This document shows positions 16,984 through 25,967 of a stretch of 64,000 bases of DNA, in pieces. Numbering within the stretch: the first letter of the stretch is position 1; the number at the start of each line of letters is the position of its first letter. The notes under the pieces were generated by a model. The model did not search any database. It was not told where the DNA came from and saw only the letters and a program-made list of their open reading frames with translations. The position numbers and the translations under genes are program-made. The DNA comes from an uncultured Kiritimatiellota bacterium (GTDB lineage: Bacteria > Verrucomicrobiota > Kiritimatiellia > RFP12 > UBA1067). The stretch lies in assembly GCA_934635225.1 (NCBI GenBank), contig CAKTYZ010000013.1, forward strand, positions 1 to 64,000, given 5' to 3'.

Positions 16984-19386
16984 ATGAGAACAATCGGCTT
17001 GTTCGGCTTGGCCGTGGTGGGGGCGTTGGCGGCGGACGCGATGGACATGGCGAAGCCCTCGCCGTTGGAAGCGCGCGTCAGCGTCAACGGACGTCTCGTC
17101 GCGCCGTCCTTCGACCTTGGCCTGTCCGCCTACCTGCCAGGCTGGGAGGGCCTCGGCGGCAATTGCGACTTTTCGGGATCCGACACGCAAAACTGCTGGC
17201 AGGTCGTCAGCGACGGCAAGCCGGTTCTTGACGCGGCCTTCAACTGGCAACCGCAGCCGGACGGTGCGCTCCTTTGCGTCTGGACGGCGACTTGCCGCGC
17301 ACCGACGGAGCTGCAGTGCCTTGGGCTCATGCTGACGCTTCCGGTGGCGGATGCCGTCGGCCGATCCTGGTCGGCGGATGCGAAGACGCGCGTCTTTCCC
17401 GAGGAGGTCAATGGACCGGGCGGGTTCGGCGGCGGGCAGGCGCGGCGCTTTGCCTATCCGCTGGCGAACGGTCGCACGCTGACGCTGGATTGGTCGGAGT
17501 CCGTCCCCTACCGTGCGCAGGACAGCCGCACTTGGGGCGGCAGTACGGTTTTCACGCGCTTCGGCTCTCGTCTGGGACCGCACCGCTATTCGGCGGGCGA
17601 GACGGTCGTGTTCCGCGTGCGCGTCGCCGTCACGGGCGGAATCGCCTTGCGCCGGCGCGAAAAGCTCGTCATTTCGGAAGGCTCGTCGTGGGCGCGGCTG
17701 GAGAACAGGAAGGACATCCGAGCGGGCAGTGCGCTCGATTTCTCGGGGATGGCGCTCACCGATGCGCCGGCGGGGAAGTATGGCTGGCTCAAGGCCGAGG
17801 CCGGAGACTTCGTCTTTGCGGGGCGTCCGGGCGTTCGTCAGCGGTTTTACGGCGTCAATCTCTGCGGCACGGCGAACTATCCGTCGCACGAGGACGCAGT
17901 GACGCTCGTCACGCGGTTGCGCCGGCTTGGCTACAACACGATTCGCGTCCATCACCACGACAACGCCTGGCAGCATTGGCCCGCCGAGCGCGAGAAGCTG
18001 GACTTTCTCATAGCGGAGGCGATCAAGAGCGGTCTCTACGTGACGACCGACCTCTACGTCTCGCGGCGGGTCAAGTGGCGCGACATCGCGGTCGATCAGG
18101 ATGGCGAGGTCCCCGTGCAACTCTACAAGACGCTTTGCACGTGCCATGAGCCGGCCTACCGGGACTGGTGCAGGTTCGCGGAAGCGTTCCTGCGCCATGT
18201 CAATCCCTACACGGGCCGCGCCTACGCCGACGAGCCGGGGATGCCGTTCCTCTCCCTCATCAACGAGGGCAACCTCTCGATGGCGTGGAAGCGTGACGGC
18301 AAGGCGGACGATCCGCGTGTCCAGTCCGCGTGGAAGGCGTTCGGCGGCGAAGGCGACGCGCCCGCCTACCTCTCGGAGGCCTATCGGAACTTTGACGACC
18401 ACCTGATGCGCACGTTCACCGAGAAGGCGACGCGGTTCGTCCGTTCGCTCGGCGTCAAGGCCCTGCTGACGAATGACAACAACGGCTCGCGCCACGGCGA
18501 AGGCGAGGGCGCGACGACGACCTTCGACTATGTGGACTCGCATTTCTACATCGACCATCCGAACTTCCTCGTCAACCGCTGGCAGCTGCCGTCGTCGTGC
18601 CCGAACGAGAATCCGCTGCGCGGCGTCGGCGTGCCCCTTCTGAACAAGGGCTACGCGCGGGGTGCGTCGAAGCCCTATGCGATCAGCGAGTGGAACTTCT
18701 CGGGTCCCGGCAAGTATCGTGCGCTCGGCGGCATCCTCACGGGCGCGTGCGCGGCGCGGGACGGCTGGGACGCGCTCTGGCGCTTCGCCTATTCGCACAG
18801 CCGTGACAACTTCCATGACGGCGCGCGCCAGTCGCCCGGCTACTTCGACTGCGCGACGGATCCTCTCGGACAGGCGGGCGACCGCGCGTCCATCTGCCTG
18901 TTCCTGCGCGGCGACGCGGACGCGGGCTCGCTGAAGACGGACGCGAAGACGGGCGCGATGCAGATCGTCTCTCCGCGCACCTGCGGCGGGTTCTCCGAGG
19001 GCGGCGACATTGACGCGGGCGTCGTTGCCGTGCGCGTGCGCGGCGTGCCGGCGGCGGCTTGGGTCTCGTCGCTGGACGGCCAGCCGATCACCGCGTCGTC
19101 GCGGCTCCTTGCGGTGCACCTGACGGACGTGCAGGGCGCCGGCGCAGTCTATGCCGATGACACGCGCAAGATCCTGATGAAGTGGGGCGCGGGGTGCCTC
19201 GTGGAGAAGGGCGAGGCCATGTTCGCCGTCAAGCTGGACCGTCCTGAGTCCTACAAGGTCTATGCGCTCGATACGGACGGTGCGCGGCGCGGGCTTGTGC
19301 CGACGGAAGTCCGTCACGGGCGGCTCGTCTTCACGGCCTCGACGGCGGGCGGCGTTCTCCACTATGAGCTCGTCGCCGACGAATGA
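16984..19386 (+). CDS. GH5-like (clan GH-A) secreted glycoside hydrolase
   Basis: An 800-residue exported protein, preceded by GAGGAGAGAG and starting 16 bases after the LamG gene. Residues about 25-270 form a beta-rich accessory domain. From about 285 a TIM barrel begins with FYGVNLCG and LGYNTIRVHHHDN, as in GH5-type enzymes. The acid/base is probably E428 in LINEGNLSM and the nucleophile E569 in AISEWNFSG. A C-terminal beta domain (about 630-800) follows. Subfamily and substrate cannot be read; mannan, glucan or galactan are all possible. The short gap suggests translation from the LamG message. The ending is HYELVADE, unlike the preceding protein. Confidence 0.78.
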   Translation: MRTIGLFGLAVVGALAADAMDMAKPSPLEARVSVNGRLVAPSFDLGLSAYLPGWEGLGGNCDFSGSDTQNCWQVVSDGKPVLDAAFNWQPQPDGALLCVWTATCRAPTELQCLGLMLTLPVADAVGRSWSADAKTRVFPEEVNGPGGFGGGQARRFAYPLANGRTLTLDWSESVPYRAQDSRTWGGSTVFTRFGSRLGPHRYSAGETVVFRVRVAVTGGIALRRREKLVISEGSSWARLENRKDIRAGSALDFSGMALTDAPAGKYGWLKAEAGDFVFAGRPGVRQRFYGVNLCGTANYPSHEDAVTLVTRLRRLGYNTIRVHHHDNAWQHWPAEREKLDFLIAEAIKSGLYVTTDLYVSRRVKWRDIAVDQDGEVPVQLYKTLCTCHEPAYRDWCRFAEAFLRHVNPYTGRAYADEPGMPFLSLINEGNLSMAWKRDGKADDPRVQSAWKAFGGEGDAPAYLSEAYRNFDDHLMRTFTEKATRFVRSLGVKALLTNDNNGSRHGEGEGATTTFDYVDSHFYIDHPNFLVNRWQLPSSCPNENPLRGVGVPLLNKGYARGASKPYAISEWNFSGPGKYRALGGILTGACAARDGWDALWRFAYSHSRDNFHDGARQSPGYFDCATDPLGQAGDRASICLFLRGDADAGSLKTDAKTGAMQIVSPRTCGGFSEGGDIDAGVVAVRVRGVPAAAWVSSLDGQPITASSRLLAVHLTDVQGAGAVYADDTRKILMKWGAGCLVEKGEAMFAVKLDRPESYKVYALDTDGARRGLVPTEVRHGRLVFTASTAGGVLHYELVADE

Positions 19387-19396
19387 ACGCCATTTA

Positions 19397-19405
19397 TGGT
19401 ATAAT
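19397..19405 (+). promoter_or_regulatory. Extended -10 promoter of the GH2 gene
   Basis: TGGTATAAT lies at 19397-19405, only 10 bases after the previous stop; no clear -35 box. GAAAGGAT at 19442-19449 is the ribosome-binding site for ATG 19458. The leader is about 45 nt. Confidence 0.75.
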
Positions 19406-19457
19406 GCAGGAAAGAAGTCCCGTTTGTCCATAAGCCAGAAAGAAAGGATAAGAAAGA

Positions 19458-21143
19458 ATGACAAGTCTGATTGCCGCTGCGCTGGCCGTCTGCCTGAACG
19501 GATCGTGGCAGTTCAAGTTCGAGGAGAACAAGCCGCTTGAGGAGACGTCCTTGAAGACGTTCACGGCGAATGACGTGATGACCGTGCCTGGTTGCTGGGA
19601 CGTCTTGCCGCGCTATTACCTGAAGCGCGGCACGGGCCTCTACCGCCGCGCGTTCACGTTGACTGAGCCGATGAAAGACGCGGTGCTGGTCGTGGACGGC
19701 ATGGGCGTGCGGGCCGCGTTTGCGCTCGACGGCGTGGACAAGGGCCGTTACGACTACCCTTACGCGCGGCTGGAGATTCCGGTCGGACCGCTTGCGGCGG
19801 GCACGCACGAGATTGCGGCGGCGGTGGACAACATTCTCGAATGGTCGCGCGTCAAGCTCGCGCGCCCGTACTACGACTTCTATTTCTATGGCGGGTTCTA
19901 TCACGGCGTGAAACTCGTCGAGCGCGCGCCGAAGGTCTTCGTGCGCACGCGCGACTACCAGACGGGGACGATTGAAGTCGCGGTCGAGGGCGCGGTCGTC
20001 GAGGGCGCCGCGGTCCGGGTGGACGGACAGCCCGTCGAGACCGCGTGGAAGGGCGGGCGCGCGACGCTGCGCGTGCCGAGCTTCCGCCTTTGGACGCCAG
20101 ACGCGCCGAATCTCCACACGCTCGCCGTGTCGTGTGCGGGCGCGGCGGTCCAGCCCGCCGACGTGCGTTTCGGCATTCGTCAGATTGAGGCGAAGGGCGG
20201 CAAGATGTACCTGAACGGCAGGGAGCTGTTCCTGAAGGGCTTCAACCGTCACGAGTCGTCCGTTCTCGAAGGGTCCGCGACAGGCGAGACGACGATGTTG
20301 CGTGACCTCCAGAACCTGAAGGCCGTCGGCGGCAACTTCATTCGCGGTGCGCATTACCAGCAGAGCGAACGCTTCCTTGACCTCTGCGACGAGATGGGCG
20401 TCCTCGTGTGGGAGGAGTCGCTCGGCTGGGGCAACGGGCAGAATTACACGAACGGCAAGTTCCCGCCGAACGAGGCGGAAGACCCGGCATTCTGCGAGAT
20501 GCAGGTCCATCAGACGCGCGAGATGGTGCGCGCGAGCTTTAACCACCCGAGCGTCATCATCTACGGGTTCCTCAACGAATGCGGCAGTCAGAAGGCGTCC
20601 GTCAAGACGCTCGTGGACAAGCTGATCGCGACGATCAAGGCCGAGGACGCGGGGCGTCTCGTCACCTTCGCGTGCAACATCATTGACGACGACATCTCTT
20701 GCGCGAATGTGGACCTCGTTTCGATCAACGCCTATCCGGGGACGATTCCTGCGGCGCCGGGCACGCCCGCGCAGTTGAAGGCGAAGGTTGACGCGCGCTT
20801 CACGAGCGCGATTGCGCGATTCCGCAAGCTCTACCCCGAAAAGCCGATCATGGTCTCCGAGTCGGGGTGCGGCGGCATGTACGGCGTGCATGACCCGAAC
20901 GCCTCGATCAACACCGAGGAGTATCAGGAAGAGTATCTGCGCGACATCCTTGAGTGCCTGTGGGCGAATCCGGACTGCTCGGGTTTCGCGATTTGGCAGA
21001 TGAACGACGGGCGCACGCGCGAACGCTACTGCGACAAGAACTGCTCGATTATGTTCGGCGGGTCGATCGCGGGGTGCCATGACCAGTTGCGCCGGCCGAA
21101 GCTCTCGCTGACGACGGTCAAGCGTTTCTTCAAGGCTCGTTGA
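19458..21143 (+). CDS. GH2 beta-glycosidase (beta-galactosidase/glucuronidase-like)
   Basis: A 561-residue GH2 enzyme, compact for the family. Domains in order: sugar-binding sandwich (about 10-155, with GLYRRAFTL and GGFYHGVKLV), Ig-like module (about 160-245), TIM barrel (about 250-555). The acid/base is E374 in GFLNECGS and the nucleophile E468 in VSESGCGG, both in the expected places. The first 13 residues (MTSLIAAALAVCL) may be a short signal peptide or just hydrophobic. The short accessory part resembles beta-glucuronidases more than large LacZ enzymes, but substrate is not certain. It has its own promoter. Confidence 0.88.
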   Translation: MTSLIAAALAVCLNGSWQFKFEENKPLEETSLKTFTANDVMTVPGCWDVLPRYYLKRGTGLYRRAFTLTEPMKDAVLVVDGMGVRAAFALDGVDKGRYDYPYARLEIPVGPLAAGTHEIAAAVDNILEWSRVKLARPYYDFYFYGGFYHGVKLVERAPKVFVRTRDYQTGTIEVAVEGAVVEGAAVRVDGQPVETAWKGGRATLRVPSFRLWTPDAPNLHTLAVSCAGAAVQPADVRFGIRQIEAKGGKMYLNGRELFLKGFNRHESSVLEGSATGETTMLRDLQNLKAVGGNFIRGAHYQQSERFLDLCDEMGVLVWEESLGWGNGQNYTNGKFPPNEAEDPAFCEMQVHQTREMVRASFNHPSVIIYGFLNECGSQKASVKTLVDKLIATIKAEDAGRLVTFACNIIDDDISCANVDLVSINAYPGTIPAAPGTPAQLKAKVDARFTSAIARFRKLYPEKPIMVSESGCGGMYGVHDPNASINTEEYQEEYLRDILECLWANPDCSGFAIWQMNDGRTRERYCDKNCSIMFGGSIAGCHDQLRRPKLSLTTVKRFFKAR

Positions 21144-21158
21144 GGCGTGGGGCGCGGC

Positions 21159-21188
21159 TTGCAGCCTTTCGCGGGAATGTGCTATAAT
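21159..21188 (+). promoter_or_regulatory. Promoter of the acetyl esterase-murD run
   Basis: TTGCAG at 21159-21164 and TATAAT at 21183-21188 lie 18 bases apart, with TG at 21180-21181. GAAAGGAT follows at 21219-21226, before ATG 21233. No other promoter is evident before murD, so this may also drive murD and what follows. Confidence 0.8.
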
Positions 21189-21232
21189 GTCGAGCGTCTT
21201 CCGGCGTGTCGGGGACGAGAAAGGATAATCGC

Positions 21233-22615
21233 ATGATGAAGAAAATGACGGTTGCCGTGCTGGCGCTTGCAGTTGCGCAGACATGGGCGGGTCCGCTTGA
21301 CAAGGCGTGGCTCAAGGGCACGACGGGCAAGTGCCCGATCGAATACAAGGTCGGCGAGGCGATGACGTTCACGGTCACGCCGATGGAGGTCGGCGATCTC
21401 GGCGCGGGAAAGTGGTTCCTCGACTGGAAGCGGACGGGCGATGACGGCGTGGTCGATCAAGGCAAGGTCCCTTTCGACGGCAAGACGCCGTTTGTCTATT
21501 CGACGAAGATCGCGAAGCCCGGGTTCGTGCGTCTCTACGCGGCGGTTGTCGATGCCGACGGCAAGCGGTATCGCAAGCAGTTCATGGGCAATCCCAACAC
21601 GCCCGAAGGCAAGCGGGCGATGAACGCCTTTGAACGCGCGAAGAAGGAGGTCTTCTTCGACGGCGGCGCGGGCGCGGAGATTGAGAAACTCGCGCAGCAT
21701 CCCGAACCGAAGGACTTCGACGCGTTCTGGGCGGAGCAGTACAAGCGGCTGGACCGTGTGCCTCTCAAGGCCGAGCGCGTCGAGATACCCTGCTCGAACA
21801 AGAAGGCGAAGCTTTATGCCGTCGAGATTCGTTGCGCGGGGCTTCGTCCCGTCACGGGCTACCTCTCGGTTCCTGTCGCCGTGGCGGACGGGAAGAAGTT
21901 CCCGGCGCGGCTGGAGACGCACGGATACAGCGGGGACCGCTGCACGCATGACACGCCGAGATGGGCACGCGACAACGAGATTGTCCTCAACATCAATGCG
22001 CACGGGTTGAAGCTCGTCGAGTTCGGCGCGACCGATGCGGACACAAAGGCCCTGCGCTGGGAGATTCGTTCGCACGACAAGACCTACGCTTTCGACGTGA
22101 AGCAGAACGCGGACCCTGAGGTCGCCTACTTCAACGGCATGGTCCTGCGCGTAAAGCGCGCGCTCCAGTACTTGAAGACGGTCGAAGGGTGGAACGGCAA
22201 GGGCCTGTACGCCTCGGGCGGCAGCCAGGGCGGACTCCAGACGATTTGGGCCGCCGGATGCGGCGAGGGCGTGACGTGCGCCGAGAGCGGCATCACCTGG
22301 TGCTGCGACCTGTACATGTCCGGCAAACTGCGCAACGACGCGTCGCTGAAACTCGCGGGCGACGGCTGGTACATCCCATGGACGGAGGCACTGGGCTATT
22401 ATGACGCGGCGAACTTTGCGAAGCGCATTCCGACGACATGCCGCACGGTCATCACGCGCGCGGGACTGGGCGACTACTGTTGCCCGCCGACGGGCCTTGC
22501 CAAGCTTTGGAACAGCATTCGCGGCAACAAGAAAATCGTCTGGGTGCAGGGTTCCGAACATGGCTACGTGCCGCCGGAATACGAGGGCCGCGACAGCGTG
22601 CGCGAGGCAAAGTAG
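21233..22615 (+). CDS. Acetyl xylan esterase / cephalosporin-C deacetylase family (AXE1)
   Basis: A 460-residue exported alpha/beta-hydrolase that removes acetyl groups from sugars (family knowledge). ATG 21233 (or 21236) gives a signal peptide ending near AQTWAG. An N-terminal beta module (to about residue 130) precedes the hydrolase. The catalytic serine is S331 in ASGGSQGG, the acid D414 in GLGDYCCPP and the base H443 in GSEHGY, as in the AXE1 family. It would clear acetyl groups that block the neighbouring glycosidases. The stop codon TAG is followed without gap by the GTG start of murD, an odd coupling of a catabolic and a cell-wall gene. Confidence 0.9.
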   Translation: MMKKMTVAVLALAVAQTWAGPLDKAWLKGTTGKCPIEYKVGEAMTFTVTPMEVGDLGAGKWFLDWKRTGDDGVVDQGKVPFDGKTPFVYSTKIAKPGFVRLYAAVVDADGKRYRKQFMGNPNTPEGKRAMNAFERAKKEVFFDGGAGAEIEKLAQHPEPKDFDAFWAEQYKRLDRVPLKAERVEIPCSNKKAKLYAVEIRCAGLRPVTGYLSVPVAVADGKKFPARLETHGYSGDRCTHDTPRWARDNEIVLNINAHGLKLVEFGATDADTKALRWEIRSHDKTYAFDVKQNADPEVAYFNGMVLRVKRALQYLKTVEGWNGKGLYASGGSQGGLQTIWAAGCGEGVTCAESGITWCCDLYMSGKLRNDASLKLAGDGWYIPWTEALGYYDAANFAKRIPTTCRTVITRAGLGDYCCPPTGLAKLWNSIRGNKKIVWVQGSEHGYVPPEYEGRDSVREAK

Positions 22616-23707
22616 GTGAAGGCGCTTGTTCTCGGCAAGGGGAAGAGCGGGCGGGCCGCGGCGGACGCATTGCGTCGTCGCGGCTTTGCCGTTGACTTTG
22701 CCGAGGGTTACGATCTCGTCGTCACCAGTCCGGGCGTGCCCGTCAAGAGCGAACTCCAGCTCGGTTGCGAGGAACTTAGGCGACGCGGCTGGCGGCTTCT
22801 GGCGGTCACGGGATCGAAGGGCAAGTCGAGCGTCGTCAAGCTCGTGGCAGACGCGATCAACCTGTCGGGCGGGCGCGCCGTGCCTTGCGGCAACTACGGC
22901 CGCCCCGTCTGTGACCTATTGGACGAAACGCCAGGATGGGCCGTTGTCGAGGTCTCGTCCTTTCAGTTGGAGACGACGACGCTTGGTCCGGATGCGTTTG
23001 AGGCGGCGGTTGTCTTGAACTTGCAGGAGGACCATCTGGATCGACATGGCTCCGTCGCGGTCTACCATGGCCTCAAGCGGAAGCTGCTCGGATTTGCGCC
23101 TGTCGGCTGGGTCGGAGCCGAAAGCCGTGCGCTTGGTCTTGAACGCGATGTCGGGCTGCTCGAAGGTTCCTATTTTGACAACGCGATTCTGCGTGAGAAC
23201 GGGGTCTTGGCGTGTGTCCTGATGCGTGTGGCCGGATTGGACGCGGCGCAGATCCGCCGTGCGTTTCTCGCCTTTGAGCCGTTGCCGCACCGCTTCCAGA
23301 CGGTCGCCGAAATCGATGGCGTTCGCTATGTCGATGACTCGAAGGCGACATCGGTTGCGGCACTTGTCGCGGGCGTGAAGATGTGTCCGTCGCGCGTGCG
23401 CCTGATCGCGGGCGGCCTGCCGAAAGGCGATGATCCGAAAATGGCCCTACCCGTCTTGACAGAACGCGCCCAAAAAGTGTATCTTATTGGCCAGTGTGCG
23501 GAAGCTTTTTTTTCGGCTTGGTCTGCTGCCGTCGATTGCGAGATCTGCGGGACGCTGGACCGGGCCGTCGAGATGGCGATGCACGAGGCGGAGAAGGGTG
23601 AGACGGTGCTGCTATCGCCTGGAACCGCGAGTTTTGATCAGTTTAAAAGTTTCGGGGCGCGTGGAGAAGCCTTTGCGCGACTCGTCCAAAAAGGAAAAAC
23701 AGAATGA
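22616..23707 (+). CDS. murD: UDP-N-acetylmuramoylalanine--D-glutamate ligase, compact form
   Basis: A 363-residue cytoplasmic ligase that adds D-glutamate to UDP-MurNAc-L-Ala. Recognised by VTSPGVP, the ATP loop VTGSKGKSS, CGNYGRP, VEVSSFQLETT, NLQEDHLDRH, PLPHRFQ, DDSKATS and LLSPGTASFDQFKSFGARG. It is about 75 residues shorter than typical MurD (about 440): the N-terminal Rossmann domain is clipped between the glycine loop (LGKGKSG) and VTSPG, and the central domain lacks the usual GxHNxxN segment (LRENGVLACVLMRVAG stands in its place). The start is GTG, directly after the previous TAG, and the end overlaps the LysM gene by 4 bases. A run of eight T (23506-23513) is in frame. Function is likely but not certain. 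Confidence 0.9.
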   Translation: MKALVLGKGKSGRAAADALRRRGFAVDFAEGYDLVVTSPGVPVKSELQLGCEELRRRGWRLLAVTGSKGKSSVVKLVADAINLSGGRAVPCGNYGRPVCDLLDETPGWAVVEVSSFQLETTTLGPDAFEAAVVLNLQEDHLDRHGSVAVYHGLKRKLLGFAPVGWVGAESRALGLERDVGLLEGSYFDNAILRENGVLACVLMRVAGLDAAQIRRAFLAFEPLPHRFQTVAEIDGVRYVDDSKATSVAALVAGVKMCPSRVRLIAGGLPKGDDPKMALPVLTERAQKVYLIGQCAEAFFSAWSAAVDCEICGTLDRAVEMAMHEAEKGETVLLSPGTASFDQFKSFGARGEAFARLVQKGKTE

Positions 23708-24726
23708 AGAAGCTCGGAATGATGCTGGGTGTTGCCGCAGTCGCGGTTGTTTCCGGTTGCAAGGACCCTGACTACAAGCGTGCGGGGTCGTCGGTTCAGA
23801 ATGAGGTGAAGGAGACGGGTCCTGCCGAGGCCGTTCCGGCGGAGACGCCCAAGGCCGCTCCGGTGGTGAAGTGCACCTGCCCGCCCGGCACGACGCATAC
23901 GTCACCTTGCGCGTGCGGCGCGCCTGACTGCGCGTGCATCGTGATGCCAAAGCCCCTGCCGCCCCCGCCGCCGGTCGAACCCGAATATACGATCTACATT
24001 GTGCAGAACGGCGACTATCTGTCGAAAATCTCGAAAAGGTACAATGTGACGATTTCGTCAATCAAGCGTCTCAATGGTCTGAAGTCTGATGTCATCCGCG
24101 TCGGTCAGAGGCTGAAGCTTCCCGGCAGGTTTGAGATTGGCGAGCAGAAGGTTCCGGACGCCCGCAAGGCGACGGTTTCGCCGCGCGCGAAGGTCCCTGT
24201 CTCGACGACTCCCTATTCGGGCGCGACGAAGGAGTATGTCGTCAAGAACGGCGACACGCTCGGCGCGATTGCCTATGGGCATGGCATCAACATTCGTCAG
24301 CTCAAGGCTCTCAACGGTCTGACGAGCGATGCGCTGAAGGTGGGGCAGAAGCTGAAGGTCCCGGCTGACAAGGCGTCGAAGAAGGTCGAGAAGGCCGCTC
24401 CCGAGAAGACGGTTGCGCCGAAGGCGGTCGTCCCGGCGGCCTCGGTCGAGAAGAAGCCCGAGACGCCCGTCGCGCCGCCGACGGAAGGTTCGACGGCTGT
24501 TGCCGAGCCGCTGACGCCGCCTGTGTCCGATTCGGCGGCCTCGGCTGAAACGGCTGCCGCTCCGGCCACTGTGGCCTACACGGTTCAGGAAGGCGAGGAC
24601 ATCACTTCCATTGTCGTCAAGTTTGGCGTGAATGCGTCGGAGATTCGCGAGTTGAACAATCTCGGCGAGGGCGATACGCTCAAGGCGGGGCAGACGATCA
24701 AGATTCCGGCTGAAGCGCAGCAGTAA
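23704..24726 (+). CDS. LysM-repeat lipoprotein
   Basis: A 340-residue probable lipoprotein: the signal peptide ends in VVSGC with the lipid-bearing C19. A cysteine-rich stretch (CTCPPGTTHTSPCACG) lies at about residues 58-79. Three LysM peptidoglycan-binding repeats follow at about 95-140, 175-222 and 288-338, marked by VQNGDYLSKI, VKNGDTLGAI and VQEGEDITSI. The linkers are rich in A, P, V and T. No peptidase domain is visible, so it probably anchors at the wall rather than cutting it. It overlaps murD by ATGA and sits just before ftsW, which suggests a role in growth or division. Confidence 0.9.
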   Translation: MKKLGMMLGVAAVAVVSGCKDPDYKRAGSSVQNEVKETGPAEAVPAETPKAAPVVKCTCPPGTTHTSPCACGAPDCACIVMPKPLPPPPPVEPEYTIYIVQNGDYLSKISKRYNVTISSIKRLNGLKSDVIRVGQRLKLPGRFEIGEQKVPDARKATVSPRAKVPVSTTPYSGATKEYVVKNGDTLGAIAYGHGINIRQLKALNGLTSDALKVGQKLKVPADKASKKVEKAAPEKTVAPKAVVPAASVEKKPETPVAPPTEGSTAVAEPLTPPVSDSAASAETAAAPATVAYTVQEGEDITSIVVKFGVNASEIRELNNLGEGDTLKAGQTIKIPAEAQQ

Positions 24727-24735
24727 TCATCCATC

Positions 24736-25896
24736 GTGCGCAAGTCCGCACTATTCTGGTTTGGCCTGGTTGTCACGTCTCTCGTGGCGCTGGGCCTAAT
24801 CGTTTTGTCGAGCGCAAGCGAGGCGAACGCGATGCGTCTCCATCACGGAGACGCCTATTTCTTCATTAAGCGCCAGTTCTCCTATCTGGCGGTTGGCATT
24901 GTTCTGGCCGTTGGCGTCGCGTTGTTCGACTATCGCCGTTGGCGCGATCACGTCTCCCTTGCGTGGCTCTTCTACTTTCTGGTCATTGTCCTGCTTGTGG
25001 CGGTGTTTGGATTCAAGGCAATCAATGGATCTCATCGGTGGATTTCCGTCGGTCCGCTGCGGCTTCAGCCGAGCGAGTTCGCGAAGCTCTCGGTCGTCAT
25101 TCTCCTCGCGGCGTGGCTGGATCGTCTCGGCTGGAAGGTCGAGCTCTTCAGGGACGGGGCTCTTTGGCCGACGATTTTCATGGGCGGGCTGGCCCTGCCC
25201 ATTCTTCTTGAACCGGACTTCGGCTCGGTGTTGGTGGTCGGCACGGCTGCTTTCCTGATGATGTTCATAGCGGGTACGCGCGTCTTGCACATGATGCTGT
25301 TCGTGCTGTTGGGCGGGGCCGTCTTCGTCTTCAACGTCGCGACCAACGCCAACCGCATGGCACGGCTCGCGGCGTTTTTCGGCGTGCAGCTCAATGTGGG
25401 CGGACAGGTCGTTGACAAGGCGGCCGAGCGTGCGGCCTATCAGGCGAACCAGGCCCTTGCGGCGATCGGCAACAGCAACATCTGGGGTGCGGGGCTGGGC
25501 GAGTCCATGCAGAAGCACGCCTATTTGCCCGAAGCCCACACAGACTTCGTGTTTGCCGTTGGTGCGGAGGAGCTGGGCCTCGTCTTCTCGGTGGCAGTCG
25601 TGTTGCTCTTTTGCGCGTTCTTCGCCCTCGCAATCTATATCGCCCGCAAGGCGTCGGACCGCTTTGGCCGCTATCTTGTCTATGGCATGGCCTATGTCAT
25701 ATTCTTTCAGGCGATGTTCAATCTTGGCGTCGTGTGCAAGGCGTTGCCGACGAAGGGCATGGCCTTGCCGTTCTTCAGCTATGGCGGCACGAACCTTCTC
25801 AGCGCGTTCTTTGCCGTCGGAACGATTCTCTCGGTGGGCATCCATTCCTATCGCGACAAGAAGCGCGCATTCGTCAACAAGGTCATCATGCGCTGA
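24736..25896 (+). CDS. ftsW: SEDS-family septal peptidoglycan polymerase
   Basis: A 386-residue polytopic membrane protein of the FtsW/RodA/SpoVE family, which polymerises lipid II at the septum or side wall. Signature parts: SSASEANAMRLHHGD, GSHRWISVGPLRLQPSEFAK, EPDFGSVLV, EAHTDFVFAVGAEELG and LPFFSYGGTNLLSAF. About ten membrane segments. GTG 24736 starts 9 bases after the LysM gene stop. FtsW rather than RodA is inferred from the murD neighbourhood and from ARHxxQ-like spacing; sequence alone does not settle it. Confidence 0.9.
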   Translation: MRKSALFWFGLVVTSLVALGLIVLSSASEANAMRLHHGDAYFFIKRQFSYLAVGIVLAVGVALFDYRRWRDHVSLAWLFYFLVIVLLVAVFGFKAINGSHRWISVGPLRLQPSEFAKLSVVILLAAWLDRLGWKVELFRDGALWPTIFMGGLALPILLEPDFGSVLVVGTAAFLMMFIAGTRVLHMMLFVLLGGAVFVFNVATNANRMARLAAFFGVQLNVGGQVVDKAAERAAYQANQALAAIGNSNIWGAGLGESMQKHAYLPEAHTDFVFAVGAEELGLVFSVAVVLLFCAFFALAIYIARKASDRFGRYLVYGMAYVIFFQAMFNLGVVCKALPTKGMALPFFSYGGTNLLSAFFAVGTILSVGIHSYRDKKRAFVNKVIMR

Positions 25897-25934
25897 CGAA
25901 CGACCTGACGAGCCGACGGCAATTTGGCACAATT

Positions 25935-25943
25935 TGGTACAAT
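25935..25943 (+). promoter_or_regulatory. Extended -10 promoter of acyl-ACP thioesterase
   Basis: TGGTACAAT lies at 25935-25943, no clear -35. The start codon at 25968 follows a leader of about 18 nt with GGGAG. Confidence 0.65.
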
Positions 25944-25967
25944 ACGGATGAAGGGAGTGCATGACGC

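Noticed and set aside
16924..19464. An 846-codon minus-strand frame opposite the GH5-like gene
   Set aside because: Same cause: R/H/A-rich shadow with no family features, while the + strand has catalytic motifs.
23506..23513. T8 run in murD as a phase-variation site
   Set aside because: Short for slippage, in a gene likely to be essential, and not a G/C run like the others.
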